NCBI RefSeq assembly: GCF_965638725.1
Contig: NC_134955.1
Span: 6,678,316 to 6,742,315, forward strand
DNA from: Aptenodytes patagonicus
Taxonomy: Eukaryota > Chordata > Aves > Sphenisciformes > Spheniscidae
Direction of reading: 5' to 3'
Length of the DNA: 64,000 bases
A model generated the notes under the pieces. It did no database searches. It was not told the DNA's origin and saw nothing but the letters and a program-made list of their open reading frames with translations. A program made the translations under genes and the position numbers. The stretch's first letter is position 1. The number at the start of each line of letters is the position of its first letter. Shown here one piece after another: positions 1-19,000 of this stretch.

Positions 1-117
1 GAATCATAGAATCATTAAGGTTGGAAAAGACCTCTAAGATCATCGAGTCCAACCGTCAACCCAACACCACCATGTCCACTAAACCATGTCCCTAAGTGCC
101 GCATCTACACGTCTTTA
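1..117 (-). mobile_element. CR1 LINE fragment, 3' end, reverse orientation
   Basis: The first bases are the reverse complement of the ATTCTATGATTC-type terminal repeat that ends CR1 retrotransposons. They run on into the usual avian CR1 3' UTR wording (a 'ttggaaaagacctctaagatc' segment, then 'aaccgtcaacccaacaccacc'). The match fades near 117. The window edge cuts the 3' end, so its total length is unknown. It lies in an ANO3 intron. This element is the main clue that the host is a bird. Confidence 0.85.
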
Positions 118-244
118 TTTCTGTAGCTGGAGGTTAGTGTGTTTCACCAAACATATTTGAATATTTTTCATTCACCCTCTGAATGAATAAAAATGAAAGG
201 AATTCTCTGATTTTAGCTATTGATCTTTTTCCATTTCATTTTAG

Positions 245-6902
<6,658 letters not shown>

Positions 6903-7225
6903 TCACTACCATGCTGCAACAAAAACACTGGTTGGAAACTGAAGGTGCAGTTACAAAACGAAGTCAGAGTCTGGCATCAGTGCGTGAGATTCGCGGTGTA
7001 TATATGTTCTTGCTGGGCAGTACAGTTGCAGGCTTTGGTGGCAACTGGAAAATAGATGCTTCCGATGAAGAAAGTGAAAAGCCTTACCTGTAACTGGTCT
7101 GTGGTGAGCACCAAGGAGAATTGGCACTCAGGAATGTGCAGACAGATTAAAAATTTGGACACACTGGTTTAAAAAAAGGCAATGAATTTTCATGCTGTTC
7201 ATGAGGATGCTAATGGCGTAATGAA

Positions 7226-7231
7226 AATAAA
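7226..7231 (+). terminator. Candidate ANO3 polyadenylation signal (AATAAA)
   Basis: This is the first canonical AATAAA after the ANO3 stop, 324 bases downstream of it. A GT-containing stretch follows. The real 3' UTR could run much further: other signals occur at about 11050-11060, 11223-11229 and 13330-13336. Confidence 0.3.
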
Positions 7232-10200
7232 AAATTACCTGTGAACTTACACAGTAAGGGCATGACTAAAACCAACTTACATGATATCCACTACTTCTAC
7301 AGCTTCTGATTGCTCAGCTCCATCTGTAATGCCTCTGAAGAAAAGAGCAGTTGTTGCCTTTGTGGCCATAACTTGATATAAATGATCTTTCAGGCTTACT
7401 GTTTTGTCAGGTTTGTCCTAGTCTCTTGTTGAGATTGTGGATGTGGTCCTACCCTAAAAAAGGGGTCTATGGCTGCTTAATATATACTATGCAGTTTAAG
7501 ATTTGCACATCAGTGTCATTAATTTATCCTTCTAGTTGAAAACCAAAAATTCTAAATTCAAAGAGAAAACAGCAGCACTAAGAGAACGCATCGCATTGCC
7601 CACATTGCAGCTATATTTGAAAAAGACATGGCTGTTGAGTTGTCTTTCCACTTTTGTGTGCAGAAAGGCCACCTCCGCACGCTTCCAGGTTGAAAGAACT
7701 GTCATTTTCATGCTCTGACGTAGCATGCAGATGTCTAACTGTGTTACTGTTCCCTTTGACCTGTCTGGGCAATGATTCCATGACTTCACAGAATGCTGAC
7801 TTGAAATATTCTCTTACGGTGACTTCGTCCTGAATATACAATTAACTCTTTATAGTATGCAAGCTTATGCAGATATATATCAGACATACAGTATAACATT
7901 GTGACTTGCTTGTTCAGGGAAGGAGAAGCAGAGCACTTTATAACAAAGCTCTTCTTATTGTAATAGTAAACGTTCCAGTAATGTGCACTTCTTTTATTGG
8001 CCTAAGTAAGTCAAAGCATGGGAGTTAGATACAGGCAGATATGTATACAGATTGTATATAAATGCACACACACACAGTGGTTACTTTTAGATTTTTTTTA
8101 TTATTATTTGTATGCCTTCTTACAGTTTTGGGGGGCTTTTTGGATAAAATCTCTATAAAAGGTAGATGTTCATATAAAGAATCAAATTTCAGGTTTTATG
8201 TGCGTACAGCATACAGCAGTGTTGCTTATGGTTATAGTCACATTTTGGTGATGAAATTGTCTATTACTAACATTCCATAATGTAGGACAAGATAAGCACT
8301 TAATTTAAACAAGTGTTCAGGGTTCACTTGCAGAGAAGGGAGTGGAGAAACAGAGTTACAATCATTCTGTTTCTCTTGTACAATTTTAAATAATGCTTCT
8401 CTACATTGGATGAGAAAAGTTTAAAAAACAGAGAGTCAACGAAGCACAGTAACTATAAAGGCTGCAAATTTTAACATTATTTTTAGGGATAAAGCTGCAG
8501 CAAAATCACTGCTGACAGATATGAAAAGACCTGAATTTTTACTATTTACAATACCCTATTGAACGAAAAAGTGTGATTCCAGTATTCACTTGCATGTATT
8601 AGCACTATCATTTTATTTTATTATGCCATAGAAAATTAATTTTAAGAGTCAAGAGCCCATCAAAGTGGATGAGTATGAGGTATTGTATCCAGGGGGCCTA
8701 GCATCAGACGTTAAGTTCTTTTTAGTCGTTTCACCATATTCATGAGATTTCTTGGTTAATTCCAGCTCTCTGTGACCAGACAAGGCAACTATAGGAGTAT
8801 TTACAGTGTTGGACAAAGGAGGAAAGAAATTGAAAGGTATGGTCTAATCAGATATATTACCCATTAGTTCTGTCATAAAGGGCTGGTGGAACTCAGCTTC
8901 CCATATTTTGGAAAGGCTGTTTTGTTCCTTCGTATTCTGGGTTGTGCATTAAGTTCCTCAAGGAGTCCTTATCAGAAATAATTAATGCAGTCTCCTCAGT
9001 GCTTATAGAATCACACCGTTTGGTTTAATTTATTGTGTCTCATTCTGTGGAATATCAAGCACTGTTTGACAGCATTAACCGTGTGTCACAGCTTCTGTTT
9101 CTGTGCCACATGGCGATAGTCCTTCAGTTCTTCAGAAGGTCACAGATGAACTCTCTTTTTAATGTTTTCTCTCAAAACAAAATGCCTTGGCTGGCCCAAG
9201 GTATAAAGATACAGGATAAAATTAGGCAAACATCAGAAATATGGATTGATTGTTTTATACTTTCCTGTTTCTCTTGTGGATATCAGCACATGTCAATACA
9301 TACTTAGGCAAATTCCAATTGGACTTAAAAAACACATAGGAAAGAAAACCTTTTTGTATTTGAGATTTAAATATATATATTATTAATGATTTTCAATGCT
9401 GGTGTATAGGGGTATATCAAAGGCAAGTATGTAGATCTGACATTGTGCATTTTACGCACTGGAAAAGCACACGAAGTTTTGGAGAAGCACTGTGTGTGTT
9501 CCTTTATTTTTGGAGGACATCAACAATGTCTAAAGGTTTTGCCACTATCTAGCCATTTGCTTAAGCTGAGAAAACTTTTTGCTAGACTTCGTTTAGTGTG
9601 CTGTTTGCATTGACTGCACGTTATTTTACTGAAGTATAAGGCACACACTGTCCTCAGGAATAATGTATTTTATGAATGGTGAATGATCTTTTCATATTCT
9701 AAATATTGTCTTTCCAAACAAATGACCAGTATGAATAGACTCTGCATGCAAGCTGCATTTGTGAAATCTGACAAAGCTTTAGAACTTCAATTTGTGCAAA
9801 AATGCTTTAGATCATTGCAGATCTATCTAATCTATGACAACTTTGCTCTATGCATGCGCCCTTAGAGAGACTGCATGAGCAACTAAATATTTTCAAATGC
9901 AAAGGATTAGTCCAAAATGTCTTAATTATTCCTAACCAAATTCCGTGTCTTGAGTCAGACAAAAGAAATTTCCATTTCAGAAATAGCAAAAAGTCCACAT
10001 AACATTATACACATCTCATTTCTAATGACTTTTCATTCTAAATTTGTGCCTAATGTGTGAGATCTGAATTCTGGTGACTAAAAAAGGAAAAAAGAGTTCT
10101 GCTTCATTAGCCATCCTAATGAGAGGTTCCTTCTTACAGCTCAAAGTCTACCTCCATATAGAGGGATGCATTAAGAACTCAGTATTCACAACTGAGCGCT

Positions 10201-11146
10201 AACAGGGTTGCCTGAAGATTGAGCACAGGCTCTCTGTTACGCTGTGATTCAGTTTCCTTACCAGAAAGACAGCATAGTGATCGGGCATTTGGAAACAAGG
10301 CAACCCACGTGATTATTTTTTTTTATACTTTTTTCCCTATCCCTCTTTCTTAAAGGATTTATAGAGGAAATTTAGATGAACATTGAAGTTAATATTGATG
10401 ATGAAAAGGCTAAAATATCCATAGTGATGATGGACGATAAGTAGTTTTTTGTTAGATGTTTCTTTGGAAGTACGTATCTTCATTACTACAGAACGCACAT
10501 CAGCTGTTGCTATGCCCTTTTCCAACAGCAACTTGTCTTAAATTGTGTTCTGAGGATCAGTTAGGCTCAATTGTGTCCTGTTGAAAGCTCAAAAGAAAAA
10601 TGTCTTGAGGGCCTGGTGAAAATAGGTTAATAGGTACATATCTTAATGCATAAATTCATAAATCTCCTGAGGTTTCCTTCATGAAAGTTCTGCAGAAGGA
10701 AAAATATCTTGGGAAACACAGCTTTAGGGTGGGTGTTAATATGGGGAAAGGCAAGAACTTTGGTGATATTTTATTCTTAATGTGCCACTAAGATGATCAG
10801 TCTAATGTAAGTAGTGCACATCTGCAGTTTCCTAGCTGTGGCTTCTTCCACTGCAGACTCCAAATGGGAGTGCTGCCAGAGAGAATTTCTGGAGCCGTGG
10901 GATCCAGGGGCATTACCTGCGAAGGCCTGTGTGGCATCATGGGATTTTTTTAATCTTTCGCATTACATCACAGTTTGTTCAAGGACAAATTAGTATATAC
11001 ATATTTAGAAGCATTATATCATTTTAATTAACTGAAAACGATCCTTGTCCATAAAATGAAAATAAATGGTTCTTACATAGTTAACTTACAATGTCACAAA
11101 TTTTCATTAAAACTGTTATAAACTAGATTTTTTTACGTACACTGGG

Positions 11147-11174
11147 CAATGGCCATATCAATAAATGGCCATTG
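11147..11174. repeat. Perfect 10-bp inverted repeat with 8-base loop
   Basis: The left arm caatggccat (11147-11156) is matched exactly by the right arm atggccattg (11165-11174). A third ggccat follows at about 11179-11184. The arms are too short for a microRNA precursor. Confidence 0.7.
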
Positions 11175-14100
11175 ATTTGGCCATAAAATGGCTCATTTTA
11201 TACAAACAGCTAAATTTGAAGGCAATAAAATTAAAGGAAAATCAAGCAATCACATTTTCTATTAAGTGTTACATAGGAGAAAAGGGACAGAGATAAAAAT
11301 AGTGGTATCAACAATCACTTACAATGCAGTAGTACTTCCAGAAGCATTTTATTTTTTGTAATCCTCATAAACTACTAATGCTCCTTATTTGGGGGTAAAG
11401 GTTGAAACATATACCGCCAGCCTTTCATAATAATGTTTATTTGGTGTTAAGGCTGACACTAGAATTCAAACAGAATTCCACATTTAGACAGATTTGTTCT
11501 TTTGTTAGTTCCAATGCATACTTTCTCTGACTAAAATGCATACAGTGACACTTTTTGAAAGTGTTCAAGTGACTTGCAAACCTAAATTCCTGTTGTGGAA
11601 AATTCAACAGCTTTAAAAGATCCCTAAGTCTTTTTGTACTCAACCTCATGCTCACAAAGCCCGTGTTCTACTGGGGTAAAATGCAACAAGCCGGCACGTT
11701 GAGGCTGGGGATGAGCAGAGGAAGCAAAGGGCTCCTCTTCACTTCAGCAAGTTTTTCTCCAGAACCCCGACAGGTTCTGCAAAACAAGGGGTTGAAGCTG
11801 GAGCATGGTGACAGCCCTCCTGATCCTTTTCCTTTTCTCCTCTGGCCCATTCTTTACTTATCCCTCAGTGTTTTATTAAATGATGCTTTTTTTGCTGACA
11901 GTCCCATTTCCAGGGCAATTCTGTAACTGCAGAATTTTTTGCAGGCTCTTTTTGCATGTCCCTAACTGAGAAGCCAAAGCAGAAAGTGCACAAATACTAG
12001 TTTGTCTGGTGCTTTTTACAAGTTGGTATGGATTGGGTGGAGCAGTGCAAGGAAGCATGGGGTGCACCTACGTGTGCCATTAGGCCATCCGCTTCTGGAT
12101 CTGTCCCTTCAGCCACTTTCCCAAGCGCTACATTTTGCGCTCCTTATGTCCCTCCCAACACGCACACAGGCATCCTAAATACCCTACACAATCCTAGCAT
12201 TTTTAAATTTACATGAATAGACTCATACTGACAATTTTTCTCTAGTATTGACATTGCAACCACATTTACCAGAAATCGGTATTGGCATGATTTTGGCGTA
12301 GTCGTGACAGCACAATGTTACCACAGCAGCACAAAGTTCTAATGGCACAACAAGGAACTGTAGAGAAATCACTTTGCTATTCCATGTTATACAGGAACTT
12401 TTTTAATCCAGGAGTGGGATTTAGTCTTGAAATGTTAATGGTGTATTCCCTCCTCACTGCACTGGAAATTACCTTGTGTTAGTTCTGTTGGCTCGTTCTA
12501 ACTTTTTGCCATAACCTCGATAATGTTATATGTTCTCTGTAGTTTGCATTATTATTGCCATGAGTTATTGTTAGGATGCTACTGGGTGAGAAATTAGGAT
12601 TAAACTCAATGCAGTCTAAAGCTAATAAGATTCTAAACACTGAGAACACAAGGATTTTTCTGTTAATATTGAAAAAAAAAATTAAGATCACCTTTTTATT
12701 TTGTGTTCTATTTAGATGACTCAGTTTTGTATTGAAAAATCTTCCAAACTGTTGGCTCTAATTTTTACCTAGAGTAGTATCACTGAAATTTCAGTTCTTT
12801 GAAATAATCTCATGTAAAATCTAACTGAATAACCTAGTTCAGTCATTTTTTACTCTGATAGTCCTGGCTAACTTGCAATATCATGATCGTAAGAGATTTC
12901 TTAAAATGTGTATATACTTGAAATTTATGTAATATTTAAATACAACTTGGTTTCTAAGTAAGGAATGAGAATAAAATTTCAACTATTTTTTCTATTCATA
13001 AATTCACACTTTGTAAGTAATATTTAAAATATAGATTACAGTACCACAGAGCGTTTCAGAGAAATTGACTTTTGTGCACTACAAGCTAGAAGTTCCTCTG
13101 GCCTGTCAGCTTTAGGTTTCTTTTGTGTTTTTAGATTACTTTTACAAGCCGATATGTACCCCAGAACTAAAAAAATTCACTGAGGAAAAAGTTGTTGATC
13201 TGATTAACTATTGTAAGACACTTTTGGCATAAATTTGTCTTTGAGATGCTGTTTACTTTATCAAGGTTTACATGTACAAATGCAACTACTTACTGTATCA
13301 TACACATTTGAATATTGCATTTTTTTCAGTAATAAACTTGGATATCTTTGAAAGAGACTTTGAGCTTCATTATTCCAAATATTCAAAGTTAATTTAAAAA
13401 AAAAAAAATCGTACACTTGAAAAGCAAGTACTCATCTGCCTTCAAACCATAGTATTGTAAGGAAGTAACTTAAGGGTTCAACTTGGCTCGGGCACTCATT
13501 TAACTTTTAACAATTAAATACTCAACTTACTGTGGTGTCAAGGCGCACATATAGACTCACTTTTCAAATTTTCAATCATTTATGGTCTACTGCTTTCACT
13601 GTTGACTAACAATTTCTTACATTTAAGCTCTTGTTTTAGAACTTATATGTTCTTAGTTTCTTAATCTCATTTTTTCAACTCAAGTGCACAGGCTGGCTCT
13701 CCTCTGGAAGGATCAGTGGCGCAGGACGTAAAGCAAACGAGAAGATAAGATGAAAACTGTAAACTACGCTGACTTCAGTATTTAATCAGAATGGTAATTT
13801 TTCTGAATTCCAGGTTTGCTAGGCCACATCCTTAAAATTTTGGCAAAAGACTGAATAATGAACTACTGATTAACGATTTTAGCTGTCATACATACATCCA
13901 CATGTTGGACTTAGTAAAACCTTGTGAAATGCCTGGCTCCTTTACAAATACAGAAAACGCTTGGGCTCGATGAGCAGCTTTAGTTGAAACAAAACTAGTC
14001 CAGAAATATGAAGTTAAAAAGAAATTCTTCAGGATATTTCTTCAAAGACATTTTGAGAGAATGCAATTCTAGCCAACCTAACTCACTTTTTTTGACATTG

Positions 14101-15229
14101 AATGGACAAATTAAGATTCTCTTTTGTGGCAAAGGACTTGGAAAGATACTAAGTCTGTAGTGAATCCAATGTAAAGGTGTTGCTAAACTTGTGAAAAAAT
14201 ACTGAAAAATGCAAACTACGCATCTTCCAGCATGCGGAGCATAAGAATACTGCAATGAGTAGCATTGAGTAAGCATCTCAAGAAGTATTCAGAGCAGACT
14301 TGGTCGTTTTCACAGATGTCTCTGAATCAGATATCCTCCAACTACAGTAGAGAGGTTTTTTTCATCCAATATCTAACTATGTAGCTTCACATTGGTGTTT
14401 TGAACCACTTGCACTATGGAATTATTTACATCCTTAAGCATGATAGTTAGACTCTTATTATAACGTAAGCGATAATGTGTGTGGCCATGAGATATAAATG
14501 ATACAATAGTATTATTTACTGAGTTTCTGCGTCTGCCTTGGTATCCATATCAAGAATGGAAGCATGACCAGAAAGCATGCCATGTGAGACAACAGGCTGC
14601 CAGCCAGACTTCAGTTGTAAGCTTTTGTGAGATTATAAAAGTGGCATAAAAGGGATTAACAGAAATATTGACTTAACTCTCAGTTTGTTGACAAACTGTC
14701 CTGTGCAAGCAAGGCAGTGTCATTTACAGACTGCTATTTCTGTTCTCTGACTGAATGTCCTGGGACCGTTCCCAGAGGTAGGGCATGAACACAGGCAGGG
14801 GAAGTAACTTCAAGGACCAGGTTGACCTTGATCTACATCATAAAGATGGTCCTGATACAGCAAAAGCAACAGCTAGGTTCTTCAGAGCAATATGAGCTAA
14901 TTAAATATCGGCTGGGTCCATAACTGTCCGAGTCATCTCTGGTATTTTCATTCAGTAGGTTTTGTTCAGTTGTGAGTTTTGTTGAAAAACAAATACATTC
15001 ATCCAAAAAGCTACATCCGGAAGTTTACCAAGGTGAGAGGTGGTCTATTGAGTTTGATTTACGTCAGGCAAATTTTAGAGGAAATGTGTTTCACTGAAAG
15101 AGAGCACTTAGTGGACTAGGTGCCTTCTTCCAAGACGTTTTACCGGACAGATTATTTTGCCTAGTCACGTGCCTTTTTCCAAAATTCAACATGGATTATC
15201 AATTAGGAGGCATCATCATCAAATGTCAT

Positions 15230-15244
15230 TTTATTTTCTTTATT
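15230..15244 (-). terminator. Candidate distal SLC5A12 polyadenylation signals
   Basis: Two AATAAA hexamers on the minus strand lie at 15230-15235 and 15239-15244, about 700 bases past the SLC5A12 stop. A paired signal of this kind is a plausible 3' end, but nothing else supports it. Confidence 0.3.
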
Positions 15245-15808
15245 GCATAAAGGTAGTAGGTGGATCTTTTTGAGCTGAAAGGATGTCTTTCCAAGACTAA
15301 CATGGATGAAGAACTGTCCTGAATTCAAAGCAAAATTTGTTACTCTCTCCTATAGCTTTTACGATAAGACATTGTAAAGAAATCTTAGTTCCACAGAGGA
15401 AGCAAACACGATTAACTCAGTTGCTAAAAGACCAGTCTGGTCTATACAATGTTCCTGTGAGGAAGCTTTTTGCGATACCTAAGAATAGGCAGAGACTAGC
15501 TCAGCCTGACCTCCCTCCTCTCCCCGGGGCTCCCTCCATCAGAGGGCAGTTCACAGTCTCGCCTTAGTGAGAGACCTCAGAAACTTCTCCAAAGTCTTGC
15601 TTTATCTCAAGTTCACCTTTGCACATTTCCCTTCAATGACTAGTTACTGAACAGAGTATGGGATAGAGACGTGTTGCGGCTACTTCCGAGCAGGAGCTTC
15701 CACGACAAGATTCATGAAACATTTTTTCTGAAATAGCAGTGCTTCCAAAACCCCCTTGTCTGGTGATTTCCCAGGTCTGTCATGAAATTCATAAATAAAA
15801 ATCTGGCC

Positions 15809-15814
15809 TTTATT
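15809..15814 (-). terminator. Candidate proximal SLC5A12 polyadenylation signal
   Basis: AATAAA on the minus strand, about 120 bases past the TAG at 15936-15938. It would give a very short 3' UTR; the paired signals near 15235 are the alternative. Confidence 0.3.
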
Positions 15815-15935
15815 GCTATAGAGAGCAATTGTTCCCTCTTGGTCATCTACAAGCTGGTAAATATGATAAAAAGAGCTCTTCATTTCTGAAGCTGGAGAAA
15901 TAAAGTTTGATTAAATGTCCCTTGTCCCTCAGCTT

Positions 15936-16094
15936 CTAGAGGCGAGATTCTCTGCTTATATTAGTATAGGAATTTTCCTCGGGATTGTAACCAGGGAACT
16001 GGCGTTTGTTTTCTTTGTTGATACTATTCTTGAAGGTGTCATCTGTTCCAGTTTTATTTGCAATAACTTTAGGCAGATTTTTTTCAAAGTCCAC
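15936..16094 (-). CDS. SLC5A12: SLC5A12 exon 15 (residues 578-629 and stop)
   Basis: The acceptor is a long pyrimidine tract ending ttttcag. It has 52 codons, [16 protein letters not shown] to [15 protein letters not shown] and the end RESRL, then TAG at 15938-15936. It diverges from human except for a PGYxPxxxSY block (human VPGYDPKDKSY, from memory). The end S-R-L fits a class I PDZ ligand. Confidence 0.9.
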   Translation of the reverse strand: MDFEKNLPKVIANKTGTDDTFKNSINKENKRQFPGYNPEENSYTNISRESRL

Positions 16095-19000
16095 CTGAAA
16101 AAAAGAAAGAAAATAGCCTAGTAGTTTGAAGTTCACTGCTTTTTTCCTTTTCTTAAAGGGTATCTTGTTGCATTTTGAAATTTTGATATCCTTTCTTATA
16201 AACCCGAGGAGTTACGTCACTACGTGAAATGACTCTCAGACCCACAAACAGGCACAGTTTAGCGTGCGTCCCCTCCATACACAGCCACTGATTTTCTCAT
16301 TCCCCCATGGAAAGTCTTTGGCAAAAGCAACAAAAACAACTTCTCAAATTCCTCTGTTCACGTAAAAGCCTTGAGATGTGCCCTCGGTGCATTCCAAATC
16401 ACTTAAGTATGCAAATTAAAAACTAAATTTATCTACATTTTAGTGGATTGGGTTTTTTGTCTGGCCTAGGCTTGCCTCAGTGGTTTCACACTGCAACTAC
16501 TTGATTAATGTTGCCATTCTATATTTTAAGCAAATACAAGGGGATAAATGTATATGTGATTTTTTTTTTTACTGCTTTTATTGAGATTTTTTTTTTTCCC
16601 CTCAGACAAGTTCTAGATGAAGTCTGTGTTGAGCACCTAAAAGCCAAGTGAAACAGCTGAAGCAAATCTAGAGCCAAAGCTGCTCTCCAAATTAGATTGT
16701 TAACTTTAATGTCAGATTCAATGCAAGCTGGGTGGAAGGACAGCTTCTACGTTATCGCCGAATACTGTGAGCCTTGTGGCTGAAAGATTACTTTCAAGAT
16801 TTAAAGGTACCTGTAGAGTACTCTAAAGGAGCTGAAAACATACGTATTGCTTTATGTCTCTTTTATAAACCTAGCAGATTCTGCTAAGATGGAGCAATGT
16901 TTTTTCTCTGCAAACTGTTACAACAGTGCAAGAAAATGAGGTGCTCATTCTTTATGGCTTGTTAACGAGCTACGAAGCCCTGAGACACCTGGGGAAAAGC
17001 TGGTCCTGTTTCTGTGGAGGAGGTGGTGGGCAGGAGCAGCCCAGGTGCTGGTGGTTGCAGCTCTGTCTGATGGGCCGGCAGTGCTGCCCTGGAGGGTCTG
17101 AAGGAGGGGATGGGAGCAGCAGCAGGAGAGCTTTGTGGACGCGTGAGTGCTAAAGTCTTTCTCTCTGTGCTCGGTGGGAGGAGGCAGTAGCTCGGTGAAC
17201 TCCTCTCTGGGGTGTAAAGTGCGGTTTTGTCCCCGCTCGGCTGCCGGAGCGGGAAGGGCAGGGAGAGGGAGGTCAGCCCCCGTTTCAAAGGCTGCTGGCC
17301 GTCCCGAGGGCTGTTTGTCTCCCGAGACCCCGAGTCCCCGTGTGCTGCGTAAACAGGGAAAATAGGTAACTTATTACTGACTAACGCTGAGCAGGAGAGT
17401 TTGGCTGATCTCATTTCCAGTCTGCGGTGCCGACGCAGCATCCCTTGCATAACTTTAAAAAGCTATTGCTGGAAGCTAGTCTGCTCTCTGCGTGGCACAT
17501 GCCCTCACTTACGTACGTGCACGTACGCCCACCACTCCCGGGCCACGGCGGGGCTGAGCTGATGGGTTCAGGTACTCACCTGCTGGCTGTCGTGCTGCAC
17601 GCCGCACCAGAGGAAAGCTTTGAGTCTTTCGGACCAAAAGCAAAACAGGTTGCAGACTGGCTTAATTAACACTGGTGGAATATCTTCTCCTTTACTAGGT
17701 CCTGAAAGGGGAAAATAATGATACCTAAGTCTATGGAAAGCTAGGTGTGAGCCTTGGGACCCTCGGAGCATGAGGTGGGGGGGAGCGGAATCGGAGCCCG
17801 CTGCCCTCTCCTGAGTCTGTGTCTCATAAGCCACTTGCTGGACTTTTTGAAAGCTCTTTTAGCAGCTGAGTTAGATTCTTGTGCTAAAGCAGTTCTATAT
17901 ATAGAGAGATATATTGAACACCAACCTGTTACAAAGCTTATCAACAGCCCTGTGATGGCACAGCCTAGACAGCCGATGGCACTGAAGTACAGGTAGGACA
18001 TGGAGTACCAGGTATCTGCCAGCAAAGGCCTGTGAAGAGGTGACAAAAGGGAAAGAAGCAGCTAGCGATGACCAATGGGTATGTTTATATTGTCTCTTGG
18101 CTGTGCCAGCAAAATACAGTAGTATTACCTCTAGTAATGAGAGTTGAAGCAAAACTGTGATGATCAAAACTGCAATATAGAGCTTAGTTTTACTTCTGGG
18201 TAAAGGTGGTGGGACCGCTCATGGGGCGATATGAAATGAGCTGCAGCTCGCGCTGCAGTCGGTGCATGATCCGGCAGTGGTCCGTGCTCCCAGCCCGTTC
18301 GGCAGTTACTGGCTGCACCCCAGACGCACGCTGCAGGCTCGGGCTGCACGCTGCGCCAAAACACAGGCTTAAGTGGTAACGATAGGGAAAATACCTGTCT
18401 GGAGCCGCCGTGGGAGCCGCTGTCGTCAGCGCCTCGGTGCTGTTAGCCAGCGTGCAGTTGAGAGTCGACAGTTGCAGAGGAATGGACTTTGCTGGTGGTG
18501 CAGGGTAAATGAAAGAGCCAGTACCAGCCCAAAAAGCTAAGGTGATCCCAGCTAAGAGGCCTCCGATAGCACCCTTGGCAGGTATAGAAAGATACTGTTA
18601 GAAGTGATGCATGAGAAGTGCTTCTCTGCGAACATGAATTAGGCAGGAGTAGGTGACGACTGGTTACAGTCTCTGTCAGTGTAAATCAATTCTGTTCTCT
18701 CTCGACCAAGGTATAAAACATGGTGATTTGTTGCCCTCTAGTAATGAGAGTTGAAGCAAAACTGTGATGATCAAAACTGCAATATAGAGCTTAGTTTTAC
18801 TTCTGGGTAAAGGTGGTGGGACTGCTCATGGGGCAATATGAAATGAGCTCATATTGTGTTTTGCCTGAGTTAGCAAAGGTGGAGCAATTGAAATAATTCT
18901 GTGCGTCCCAAGGTGAATATAGGCTGGGGCGAGTATTGGATATTTTTTTCTTTTTAATGAAAGAGAGGAAACTCAGAAATAAAAAGAATTTAAAAAAAAA

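Larger units (their letters stand above)
6903..15935. other. Convergent gap between ANO3 and SLC5A12 (3' UTRs and spacer)
   Basis: The two genes end toward each other here. The stretch is AT-rich and must contain both 3' UTRs, whose ends I cannot fix without transcripts. It holds a short CA run at about 8062-8074, an inverted repeat at 11147-11174 and an A13 tract at 13396-13408. A piece at about 9005-9030 weakly recalls a CR1 tail but is too short to call. No open frame here looks coding. Confidence 0.6.

Noticed and set aside
9005..9030. Possible second CR1 tail (atagaatcacaccgtttggtt)
   Set aside because: Only about 20 bases resemble a CR1 end and nothing on either side continues the match.
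15680..15883. A 67-codon minus-strand frame just after the SLC5A12 stop with a protein-like composition
   Set aside because: It lies in the SLC5A12 3' UTR, has no splice signals or family resemblance, and the true last exon ends at 15936 in a different frame.
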